Assembly (NCBI GenBank): GCA_012735355.1
Contig: JAAYHP010000252.1
Span: forward strand, 1-5,947
Direction of reading: 5' to 3'
Source: Lysinibacillus sp.
GTDB taxonomy: Bacteria; Bacillota; Bacilli; Bacillales_A; Planococcaceae
Length of the DNA stretch: 5,947 bases
Shown here: positions 1 through 5,947 of the stretch, piece by piece
Position numbering within the stretch: position 1 is the first letter of the stretch
How the letters are laid out: the number at the start of each line of letters is the position of its first letter
Translations under genes and position numbers: made by a program
The notes under the pieces: generated by a model
What the model was told of the DNA's origin: nothing
Seen by the model: only the letters and a program-made list of their open reading frames with translations
Database searches by the model: none

Positions 1-15
1 AATGATAATAAATGG

Positions 16-53
16 AAAAATGGGAATTTGAGTTCGCTCAAATTCCCATTTTT
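16..53. terminator. Perfect 17-bp hairpin, probable bidirectional intrinsic terminator
   Basis: Bases 16-32 and 37-53 are exact reverse complements (17 bp) around a TTCG loop at 33-36. The arms begin with five A and end with five T, so RNA from either strand would end in a U-tract after a stable stem. The closing pair is G-C, not the C-G of the extra-stable UUCG tetraloop. It most likely ends a gene lying left of the window. If a minus-strand gene ended further right it would serve that too, but none is visible. Confidence 0.85.
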
Positions 54-70
54 CATTCTATTGAAGCTGT

Positions 71-110
71 TTTGTCCCAGCCTCTTTTACTTTTGTCCAA
101 ACCTCTTTTT
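71..110 (-). repeat. Two imperfect copies of a 19-bp intergenic motif
   Basis: Bases 71-89 and 92-110 match at 16 of 19 positions, spaced 21 bases apart. On the minus strand each copy reads roughly GAGGYTKGGACAAA. From memory, motifs of the form GAGGCTGGGACA are scattered through intergenic regions of many Firmicutes, often beside terminators, as here. I infer that this is a member or remnant of such dispersed sequences; whether it is mobile, structural or part of a terminator cannot be decided from one example. Confidence 0.45.
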
Positions 111-245
111 TTTATAAATCAATATACCAATTGTTGTATAGGAGCACTTAATATACTATTTTATTTGAAGTTTACATCATTGAATTTCCTACGTCCTTTT
201 TCTGCTACATCTATTTAGACGATGAATACAAAAAAGTTCATTATT

Positions 246-275
246 TTGTGATAGGCATCTGTAGTATGATAAGAT
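246..275 (+). promoter_or_regulatory. Possible sigma-A promoter for the transporter gene
   Basis: TTGTGA (246-251) and TAAGAT (270-275) each match four of six vegetative consensus bases and are 18 bases apart. The -10 element lies about 30 bases before the start codon. The match is weak and the region is AT-rich, so chance is a real alternative. An alternative -10, TATGAT at 265-270, has no properly spaced -35. Confidence 0.3.
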
Positions 276-304
276 TTTACATATAACGAAAGAAGGCATT
301 TAAA

Positions 305-1267
305 ATGTTAAATAAGTTAAATATACAACTGCAAAAGTTAATGCCTATTTTAACCCCTTTAAGTTTGGTTATAGGAGTCATATTAGAAGATATTGGAGGG
401 CGTTTACTATTTCTTGTTCCCTGGATTTTTGCTTTTATGACCTTCGCAGGTAGCCTAAGTATTAATTTCCAAGGTTTTAAAAGTTTTATGAAATACCCTA
501 AATTTATTTTATTCGCTATTGCTTTTTTACATATAGTTATGCCTATATGGGCTTACGTTTTATCGAAACTCATTTTTAATGACCATTTGCTAACGGTAGG
601 TTTTATTTTATCCGTTGCCGTTCCAACAGGAGTAACAAGCTTTATTTGGATTAGTATTTGTAAAGGCAACATTCCGTTAGGATTATCTATAATTTTAATT
701 GATACGGTTCTTTCACCTATAGTTTTGCCTTTCCTTTCCTTCCTAGCAGCTGGAGAAAAAGTGTCTATCGATACACCAGCCATAATGTTTGATTTGTTGT
801 GGATGATTGTATTGCCATCGATTGCTGGGATGCTTGCTAATGAATGGACGAAAGGGAGAATTGTAGAAGCATGGGGTAAACCTTTAGCCCCTTTTCAGAA
901 AATCAGTTTGTTTTTAATTGTTATGATTAATAGTAGTGTTATTGCTCTCTATATAAAAAATATTACTTGGGAGATTTTTGGTATTATTTTAGTCGTTTTA
1001 GTTGTTTCTTTATCAGGCTATACTTTTTGTTTAATCATCGGTCATTTTATATGGAAGAGAATGGATTTAATTACGACCTTCGTGTTTACAGGAGGGATGC
1101 GCAATATTGCTGTTGGAGTTGTTGTAGCAAGTACTTATTTTCCGCCAAAAGTAGTTTTACCCGTAGTGTTTGGCATGTTGTTTCAACAAGTGTTAGCATC
1201 CCAATTTAGTAAAGTGTTAGAAAAATATCAAGAGAAATTCTTTCCTAAAGTTGAACTAGAAAGTTAG
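305..1267 (+). CDS. BASS-family (bile acid:sodium symporter-like) membrane transporter
   Basis: This 320-residue, very hydrophobic protein has about nine or ten membrane segments and the family's usual length. Family marks are a Pro-containing crossover helix around VPTGVTSF (106-113), the following GN-P-L stretch (121-125) and, near the C-terminus, GGMRN (263-267), followed by a Tyr-Phe-Pro-Pro motif and a Pro-Val-Val-Phe-Gly-Met-Leu stretch. BASS proteins usually move organic anions into the cell with sodium across the cytoplasmic membrane; the substrate here cannot be read from sequence. Residues aligning by eye with the sodium ligands of the Neisseria homologue are largely replaced: Glu and Gln in the crossover motif appear as Thr262 and Arg266, and an Asp (133) appears in a helix. 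Sodium dependence is therefore doubtful. The ATG start has a good ribosome site (AAGAAGG, 8-base spacer). Strong terminators flank the gene on both sides, so it looks monocistronic and unrelated to the germination operon. The family call is firm, the substrate unknown. Confidence 0.85.
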   Translation: MLNKLNIQLQKLMPILTPLSLVIGVILEDIGGRLLFLVPWIFAFMTFAGSLSINFQGFKSFMKYPKFILFAIAFLHIVMPIWAYVLSKLIFNDHLLTVGFILSVAVPTGVTSFIWISICKGNIPLGLSIILIDTVLSPIVLPFLSFLAAGEKVSIDTPAIMFDLLWMIVLPSIAGMLANEWTKGRIVEAWGKPLAPFQKISLFLIVMINSSVIALYIKNITWEIFGIILVVLVVSLSGYTFCLIIGHFIWKRMDLITTFVFTGGMRNIAVGVVVASTYFPPKVVLPVVFGMLFQQVLASQFSKVLEKYQEKFFPKVELES

Positions 1268-1286
1268 TTTTTAAGTGAATAATAAT

Positions 1287-1331
1287 AAAAAAGGTTGTTA
1301 AAAGTGATCGATGCTTTTAACAACCTTTTTT
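1287..1331. terminator. Strong intrinsic terminator after the transporter gene
   Basis: Bases 1287-1304 and 1314-1331 are perfect reverse complements (18 bp) with a 9-base loop at 1305-1313. The right arm ends in six T. It starts 20 bases after the TAG stop of the transporter gene and separates that gene from the germination operon. The A-run of the left arm would let it work on the minus strand as well, but no converging gene is present. Confidence 0.93.
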
Positions 1332-1395
1332 ACTCGTTGTTCCAAGGTGAAAGTTGTTAAATTCATCAATATAGCATCAAAGATAACAATTGATG

Positions 1396-1426
1396 GTATA
1401 AAAACTAATTGTTAATCCACATTAAA
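1396..1426 (+). promoter_or_regulatory. Possible sigma-G-like forespore promoter of the germination operon
   Basis: Germinant-receptor operons are normally transcribed in the forespore by sigma-G, whose elements are about GHATR (-35) and CATNHTA (-10). GTATA at 1396-1400 fits the -35 fully. CATTAAA at 1420-1426 fits the -10 except one base. The 19-base spacer is one or two bases longer than usual. Transcription would start near 1433, giving a leader of about 25 bases before the ATG. The function is expected from the gene content; the exact placement is tentative. Confidence 0.3.
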
Positions 1427-1458
1427 CATAAAGGTTTTTTCAAAGTGGGAGTTTAGAT

Positions 1459-3996
1459 ATGAGACGTTTCAATCGAAAATCACCGAAGAGAAATTTTCTA
1501 TGTATGAAACAACAGACAAATAATACGAACGGCCCTCAAACATCAAAGTGCCATGGAAATATGCAAAATAACGATTCGAGTAACGCGAACGTATCCCAGT
1601 GCCAAGATATTAATCAAAATTATTATTGGAACAACGTCGAAGCATTACAATGCAAAGGGAATGCTCGGAATAATCATTCGAGTAATAATGATGCATCTCA
1701 GTGCGAAGGGAATACACAGAATAACCATTCGAGTAACGCTGAGGCGACACAATCTCAAGGGAGTACGCAAAATAACGATTCGAGCAATACCGAAGCATCT
1801 CAGTCTCAAGGGAATACTCAAAATAATAATTTGAGTAACGCTGAAGTATCCCAGTCTCAAGGAAATACTCAAAATAATAATTTGAGTAACGCAGAAGCAT
1901 CCCAGTCTCAAGGAAATACCCAGAATAACAATTCGGGCAACGCCTTCACATACCAATGCCAAGGGAATATACAAACTAATAATTCAAGCTCTCAATTATC
2001 CCAGTGCCAAGCCAATACATTAAATAATATTCCAAACAATACTCAAGAATCGGATAGCCAAGGAAATCAACAAAATACACAGTCCCAAAATAATTCTCCA
2101 CCAAATCAATGCCTAACGAATAATAAAAATAGTCAATCTCAAAACGGTCAAAATCAAAGCTCCCAAACAAATGCAGAAACCCAAAATACAAATCAAAATA
2201 TCCAATCTCAATGTCCTATTCCAATTCGAGGTTTGTTAACTGAAAATGTAGATTTTATTAAAAAAGTGTTGGGTAACCCGAAAGATTTAATAATTCGGGA
2301 ATTAGATATTGGAGGATCAAATAATAATCAACAATCTCAAAATAACGACAATAGTCAAGAAAATGGTAGCAGTCAAAAAGATAATCATAATACGCAATCC
2401 CAAAATACTAATATCGAAAGCAAAAAAGACAATCAAAGTACACAATCCAAAAATGGGGATTATGGGAATCAAACAGGCAATCAGACAGTTAATCAAAGTA
2501 CACAGTCCCAAAGTAACAATAACGGGAACAAACAAGACATTAAAAACATACAGAATAAAAAAACACAAAACAATCAGGCTCAAAATGACAGCTCAAAGGG
2601 GCAAAGTAATAATTCCAGTCAAAATGCCCAAAAATGTAGCATTCTTTACATTAGTGGCTTATCAGATTCCAATATTGTAAACGACAATATTTTAAAAATG
2701 CTACAAGAAAACGGAAAACAGTTTAGCGGAAATGTACTAGATCAAGTTTTTCAAGAAGTTATAGCAATAACAGATACAAAAAAAATTAGTTCTTTTGAAG
2801 AAATTATTAATACATTGTTAGATGGTAATTCTGTATTAATTTTGGATGGAGAAATGTCCGCACTAGAAATGGGGACTGCTAAAGTTGAAAAGCGCTCTTT
2901 AGATGAACCCCAATCTGAATCGGTAATAAGGGGACCGCGGATTGCTTTTATTGAAAATCTCGATACTAATATTTCTCTTATTCGAAGGGAGTTAAAAGAT
3001 CCAAATTTACGATTTGATTTTTTTGAAGTAGGATCTCGTTCGAAGCAAAAAATTGCCGTTTGTTATGTGGACGGGATTGTAAATCCAGATATTTTAAATG
3101 AAGTAAATAGAAGAATAAAAACGATAAATATCGACTTCACACCAGGTTCCGGTTTTGTAGAACAATGGATAGAAGATAGTTTCTTATCTCCTTTTCCACA
3201 AATTATCGATACAGAAAGACCGGACCGAGTAATTTACGGTATATTGCAAGGGAAAGTTTCCATTTTAGTAGAAGGAAGTCCTTTTGCCCTGCTTGCGACT
3301 ATTTCATTCGGTGATGCAATTTTATCTATTGAAGACTATAACCAGCGATGGCTTATTGCAACATTGATGAGGTTACTAAGATATTTAGCTACTTTTATTG
3401 CCCTTTTTTCACCAGCGCTCTATGTTGCTTTAGTGTCTTATCATCCTGGTATGCTCCCAACCCAGTTAACCTTTTCTATAGCAGCTACAAGGGAAGGGGT
3501 ACCTTTCCCTTCGATTGTGGAAGTGCTTTTAATGGCTATCACCTTTGAAATATTGCAGGAGGCGGGTATTCGGCTCCCGAAGGCCATTGGACAAACAGTC
3601 GGAATTGTTGGAGGGATTGTGATTGGTGATGTTGCTGTAACTGCGGGCATTGTTGGTCCATTAATGGTCATCATCACATCTCTTACTGCCATTGCCTCCT
3701 TTACCATTCCAAATTACAGCATGGCTATAGGTTTCAGAATAATGAGGTTTTCCTTTATTTTAGCTGCAGCCATACTAGGACTTTATGGGATTATTATTGT
3801 ATTCATTATGATGTGTGTTCACTTGGTAAATTTAAAAAGCATGGGTATACCTTATACGGGACCATTTGCACCTTATTTCTTAAAAGATTTAAAAAACTTA
3901 ATTGTACGTGCACCGATTACTACATTAACGAAGCGACCACCATATTTAGAGCCTGAAGATATGCAAAAAGTTAATAGTGGGGGTCAATCTAAATGA
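1459..3996 (+). CDS. GerA-family spore germination protein (A subunit) with N/Q/S-rich extension and insertion
   Basis: This is the channel-forming A subunit of a nutrient germinant receptor in the spore inner membrane. The 845 residues divide as follows. Residues 1-30 are a basic start. Residues 31-217 are tandem 17-residue Asn/Gln/Ser repeats. Residues 218-252 are low complexity. Residues 253-286 are the first conserved GerA block (Leu-Thr-Glu-Asn, then Leu-Gly-Asn-Pro and Ile-Arg-Glu-Leu). Residues 287-392 are a second N/Q-rich insertion. From 393 the domain resumes (ILYISGL), with E483-P484, RGP (491-493) and TERPD (585-589). The membrane part starts near 600 and carries REGVPFP (678-684) and EAGIRLP (701-707). 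Removing both low-complexity segments leaves about 503 residues, normal for the family. The frame is open throughout, so the insertions are translated, not frameshifts. The start chosen is ATG 1459, preceded by GGGAG with a 7-base spacer; Met16 has a poorer ribosome site. The gene leads the operon and overlaps the B gene by ATGA. B. cereus GerIA has a comparable Gln-rich N-terminus (from memory), but I do not assign a symbol. Confidence 0.95.
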   Translation: MRRFNRKSPKRNFLCMKQQTNNTNGPQTSKCHGNMQNNDSSNANVSQCQDINQNYYWNNVEALQCKGNARNNHSSNNDASQCEGNTQNNHSSNAEATQSQGSTQNNDSSNTEASQSQGNTQNNNLSNAEVSQSQGNTQNNNLSNAEASQSQGNTQNNNSGNAFTYQCQGNIQTNNSSSQLSQCQANTLNNIPNNTQESDSQGNQQNTQSQNNSPPNQCLTNNKNSQSQNGQNQSSQTNAETQNTNQNIQSQCPIPIRGLLTENVDFIKKVLGNPKDLIIRELDIGGSNNNQQSQNNDNSQENGSSQKDNHNTQSQNTNIESKKDNQSTQSKNGDYGNQTGNQTVNQSTQSQSNNNGNKQDIKNIQNKKTQNNQAQNDSSKGQSNNSSQNAQKCSILYISGLSDSNIVNDNILKMLQENGKQFSGNVLDQVFQEVIAITDTKKISSFEEIINTLLDGNSVLILDGEMSALEMGTAKVEKRSLDEPQSESVIRGPRIAFIENLDTNISLIRRELKDPNLRFDFFEVGSRSKQKIAVCYVDGIVNPDILNEVNRRIKTINIDFTPGSGFVEQWIEDSFLSPFPQIIDTERPDRVIYGILQGKVSILVEGSPFALLATISFGDAILSIEDYNQRWLIATLMRLLRYLATFIALFSPALYVALVSYHPGMLPTQLTFSIAATREGVPFPSIVEVLLMAITFEILQEAGIRLPKAIGQTVGIVGGIVIGDVAVTAGIVGPLMVIITSLTAIASFTIPNYSMAIGFRIMRFSFILAAAILGLYGIIIVFIMMCVHLVNLKSMGIPYTGPFAPYFLKDLKNLIVRAPITTLTKRPPYLEPEDMQKVNSGGQSK
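1549..2109 (+). repeat. About eleven tandem 51-bp (17-residue) repeats within the A-subunit gene
   Basis: Units begin at residues 31, 48, 65, 82, 99, 116, 133, 150, 167, 183 and 200. All are 17 residues except one of 16 and a degenerate last one of 18. The consensus is about [C/S]-Q-G-N-T-Q-N-N-x-S-S-N-A-E-A-S-Q. The DNA units at 1804-1854 and 1855-1905 differ at only 3 of 51 bases, indicating recent duplication, while the outer units have diverged. The repeats are in-frame coding DNA with no unique spacers, so this is not a CRISPR array. Low-complexity sequence continues without clear 17-residue register to about 2214. Confidence 0.93.
2317..2634 (+). repeat. Asn/Gln/Ser-rich low-complexity insertion inside the GerA N-terminal domain
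   Basis: Residues 287-392 are almost entirely Asn, Gln, Ser, Lys, Thr, Gly and Asp. They lie between two blocks of the conserved domain: the one ending in RELDIGG (280-286) and the one starting CSILYISGL (393-401). A loose motif [N/S]-T-Q-S-[Q/K]-[N/S] occurs at 311, 327 and 347, and also in the N-terminal extension at 206. Unlike the extension, this segment has several Lys, no Cys and no fixed period. It probably forms a disordered loop, by inference from composition. Confidence 0.85.
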
Positions 3997-5099
3997 ATAG
4001 CTCATCAAAAATGCAAGGCATTATAAGCGATCGCGACATTTTAATCGCTGTTATTACAAATATTATTGGAGTTTTGACGTTATCGTTACCTAAATTAATA
4101 GCTAAAGAAACGGTATCTTCCGATGGATGGTTAGTCATTATAATAGGAGGAATTATTTCAAGCATTTTTGCTTTATTCGTTACAAAAATTGCAGCAAACT
4201 ATCCTAATCAATCTTTTTATTCATACGCCTCCTATTTGCTTTCAAAGCCAATAGCAAAGATTTTAACATTGATATTTACGCTTCAATATTTTTGTATTAC
4301 ATCATTTCACGTGCGAAAAATCTCGGCACTTTCCCATCAGTATTTGTTCGTAAATACTCCTATCGAAGTAATATCGTTATCTTTTTTACTTGCTGTCGTT
4401 TATGCTGTTTCCGGTTCACGGGCAGCCATTTTTCGATTAAATATTTTATTTTTCCCTATTTTAATTGGTGGATGGCTTATATTAATTTTACTTCCTTTAG
4501 GGATAGTAAAATTTGAAGACTTACTTCCTGTTTTTCAAACGGATTTAAAAGGATATGTAAAAGCTACTTACCAAACAATCGCGAGCTTTGGAGGTTTTGG
4601 GATTGTTCTTTTTTATATTGCTCTTGTGAAAAATCCTAAAAATACTCCTAAAATGTCGGCAATTGGCGTTTTAGTGCCAATGTTTCTTAACGTCATTTTG
4701 TATATTATTTGTATTGCTACATTTGGTAATTTGACGACAAGAAACTTATTTTTTCCACCATTTGATTTATCAAGATCTGTAGAAATTCCAGGGGGATTTT
4801 TTGAGCGATTTGATTCAATTCTATTTGCCTTATGGACAATCATTCTTTTTACTACGACATTAATGGCATTTGATATAACAATAATGACACTGATGATGGT
4901 CTTTAATAAGATAAAAAAAATGACGGTTATTTTCGTATTATCCCCCTTAATCTTTTTGGCAAGTATGTTACCAAAAAGTTATTTAGAGTTAATTAAATTG
5001 AACAATTATTTAAGTCAGTTTATCGTTATTTATTTATTGATTGTCACTTTGTTGTTAGGTGTTGCTAACAAAGTTAAAGGTGGTAATCAATGTGAATAA
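3993..5099 (+). CDS. GerB-family (GerAB-like, APC superfamily) spore germination protein, B subunit
   Basis: This 368-residue integral membrane protein, typical in length, has about ten hydrophobic segments from residue 15 to 360. The first helix carries the Ile-Gly break (25-26) and LPKL (32-35), as in transporters of the amino acid-polyamine-organocation fold. The later GerB signature, Gly-Gly-Phe-Phe-Glu-Arg-Phe-Asp followed by Trp (267-281; E271, R272, D274, W281), is intact. In characterised receptors this subunit binds the germinant, such as an amino acid, in the spore inner membrane and acts through the A subunit. The ligand of this receptor cannot be inferred. The start codon overlaps the A-gene stop in an ATGA junction, and a G-rich ribosome site (3979-3983) lies about 9 bases upstream inside the A gene, so translation is probably coupled. 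Its C-terminal codons overlap the C gene by 8 bases. I see no damage to the frame. Confidence 0.95.
   Translation: MNSSSKMQGIISDRDILIAVITNIIGVLTLSLPKLIAKETVSSDGWLVIIIGGIISSIFALFVTKIAANYPNQSFYSYASYLLSKPIAKILTLIFTLQYFCITSFHVRKISALSHQYLFVNTPIEVISLSFLLAVVYAVSGSRAAIFRLNILFFPILIGGWLILILLPLGIVKFEDLLPVFQTDLKGYVKATYQTIASFGGFGIVLFYIALVKNPKNTPKMSAIGVLVPMFLNVILYIICIATFGNLTTRNLFFPPFDLSRSVEIPGGFFERFDSILFALWTIILFTTTLMAFDITIMTLMMVFNKIKKMTVIFVLSPLIFLASMLPKSYLELIKLNNYLSQFIVIYLLIVTLLLGVANKVKGGNQCE
5076..5083 (+). promoter_or_regulatory. Ribosome site deciding the GTG start of the C-subunit gene
   Basis: AAAGGTGG at 5076-5083 lies 8 bases before GTG 5092, inside the end of the B gene. The only nearby upstream ATG (5090-5092) is followed at once by TGA, so it cannot start the gene. 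The next in-frame ATG codons (5116 and 5119) would delete the basic start of the lipoprotein signal peptide. GTG is therefore the preferred start. Confidence 0.75.
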
Positions 5100-5947
5100 A
5101 AGAATTTTAATATACATGATGATTTGTACAGTTTTGTTAACAGCATGTTGGGACAAAATAGAGATTGAAAAGAGAGCCTTTATTTATGGGATAGCACTTG
5201 ATGTTGTTGAAGATAATTCCGACGAAATCCAGCTTACAGAACAATTGATTATCCCACAAAATATATTGACTACGAGTGTAGGAGGAGGAGGTAGTGGTAC
5301 AGCATATCGGAACGTTAAAGAAAAAGGAGATACTGTATATGATATCGATAGAAAAATAACGGAGAGAACAAGTCGTTTTACAGATGCGAATCATTTACAA
5401 ATCGTTCTATTTTCAGAAGAGTTAATGAAACGACCATCATGGTTTAAAGAACATATAGATTTCTTTTTTCGTGGAAAACGTATGCGAAGAGTTATAAAGA
5501 TGGCAGTTACGAGTGGAAAAGCAGAGGATTTTCTAACGGTAGAACCTGAACATGAAAAAATTCCATCTGAATACATTAATGAGATGTTGGAAAATAAGGG
5601 GAAAATGGAGATAACCGATTTAATAAGAATCGGTGATATTCAAGAGAAGATACTAGAAAAAGCCAGTTTTCCGATATCCTATCTTAAAAAAATTGATTCA
5701 GAAAATATAGAATATTCAGGGGTTGCTATTTATAACGGACATAAGGAACAAATGGTTGGCACATTAGAAGGGGAAGAGTCGGAAGGGTTAAGCTACATTC
5801 GCAGTTTGAAACATACCGGTACAATTAATGTTAAGCTAAATAATAAAGCAGCAGCGATTGAAATTTTAAATATTAAGAGTAAATTTTCCTTAGAAAATAA
5901 TGATAAAAATAATTTTAAATTTACTTTAAAAATAAATATTAGCGCTA
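5092..5947 (+). CDS. GerC-family (Ger(x)C) spore germination lipoprotein, C subunit, cut by window end
   Basis: 285 codons are visible before the window ends. The family usually has about 370-400 residues, so roughly the last quarter is missing. From the GTG start the protein has Lys3-Arg4, a hydrophobic stretch and the lipobox Leu-Thr-Ala-Cys (16-19), predicting lipidation at Cys19 and anchoring on the outer face of the spore inner membrane. CWD after the signal is a familiar start of mature GerC proteins. Further family features are the segment around SRFTDANHLQIV, a following Phe-Phe-Arg-Gly region and GVAIY with MVGTL near residues 210-225, which begins the second domain. A glycine run with GGGGSG (about residues 64-69) sits in the loop after the first strand pair. 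The gene overlaps the B gene by 8 bases, completing an A-B-C operon. The C subunit is required for receptor function in studied systems, though its exact step is unclear. No internal stop is present. Confidence 0.93.
   Translation, partial: MNKRILIYMMICTVLLTACWDKIEIEKRAFIYGIALDVVEDNSDEIQLTEQLIIPQNILTTSVGGGGSGTAYRNVKEKGDTVYDIDRKITERTSRFTDANHLQIVLFSEELMKRPSWFKEHIDFFFRGKRMRRVIKMAVTSGKAEDFLTVEPEHEKIPSEYINEMLENKGKMEITDLIRIGDIQEKILEKASFPISYLKKIDSENIEYSGVAIYNGHKEQMVGTLEGEESEGLSYIRSLKHTGTINVKLNNKAAAIEILNIKSKFSLENNDKNNFKFTLKINISA

Larger units (their letters stand above)
54..304. other. Non-coding intergenic stretch left of the transporter gene
   Basis: I see no convincing gene here. The only plus-strand open frame (12-218) begins inside the hairpin, has no ribosome site and encodes a composition unlike a real protein. 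The stretch holds a short direct repeat (71-110), a weak dyad at 123-140 (TATAC and GTATA arms around a CAATTG core, with internal mismatches) and, near its right end, a possible promoter and the ribosome site of the transporter gene (AAGAAGG, 290-296). Confidence 0.6.

Noticed and set aside
123..140. Dyad with TATAC and GTATA arms as an operator
   Set aside because: It is imperfect, very AT-rich and more than 160 bases before the start codon, so it is too weak to call.
12..218. Open frame of 68 codons on the plus strand
   Set aside because: It begins within a perfect terminator hairpin, has no ribosome site, runs through repeat-like intergenic sequence and resembles no protein I know.
305..1331. 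BASS transporter as part of the germination operon or a bile-salt germinant supplier
   Set aside because: A strong terminator and about 130 bases separate it from the operon. The link to bile acid is only a family name.
1504..1506. Alternative A-subunit start at Met16
   Set aside because: It has a weaker upstream ribosome site than ATG 1459. It cannot be excluded, but it would not change the repeats or the domain structure.
1549..2109. Regular 51-bp repeats as a CRISPR array
   Set aside because: Units are contiguous, in frame and coding, with no unique spacers. The 17-residue period explains them.
1553..2680. Other-frame and minus-strand open frames across the N/Q-rich region
   Set aside because: They are shadows of repetitive codons and lack ribosome sites. 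The main frame continues directly into clear GerA domain sequence.
2635..3996. Possibility that the A gene is a fusion or pseudogene
   Set aside because: The frame is uninterrupted, all late GerA motifs are present and translational overlap with the next gene is intact.

Overview
This is low-GC DNA from an endospore-forming Firmicute. It is most likely a member of Bacillaceae, because it carries a complete GerA-type germinant-receptor arrangement (A-B-C order), AT-rich codon use, purine-rich ribosome sites and strong intrinsic terminators. I cannot name the genus from the sequence.

Layout: the left 300 bases hold no convincing gene. They contain a perfect 17-bp hairpin (terminator of something upstream), a short direct repeat resembling dispersed intergenic Firmicute sequences, and a weak promoter. 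A single gene follows (305-1267) for a BASS-family (bile acid:sodium symporter-like) membrane transporter. It is closed by an 18-bp-stem terminator at 1287-1331, so it forms its own transcription unit. After about 130 bases with a possible forespore (sigma-G-like) promoter comes a tightly coupled operon: a GerA-family A subunit (1459-3996), a GerB-family B subunit (3993-5099, 4-bp overlap) and a GerC-family lipoprotein (GTG start at 5092, 8-bp overlap, cut by the window end). Together these would form one nutrient-sensing germinant receptor in the spore inner membrane: B is expected to bind the germinant, A to form the oligomeric channel core, and C to be the lipid-anchored partner on the outer face.

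The remarkable part is the A subunit. It has 845 residues where the family usually has about 500, and the excess is two separate Asn/Gln/Ser-rich segments. The first is an N-terminal extension built largely from about eleven tandem 17-residue units with Cys or Ser in a fixed register. The second is a roughly 106-residue insertion inside the conserved N-terminal domain, splitting its first conserved block (ending near residue 286) from the next (starting at 393). Removing both leaves about 503 residues, the normal family size. Gln-rich repeated N-terminal regions are known in some Bacillus A subunits (GerIA of B. cereus, from memory), so the extension has precedent; the internal insertion is the less expected observation. 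The BASS protein also seems to lack most residues that bind sodium in the structurally known homologue.
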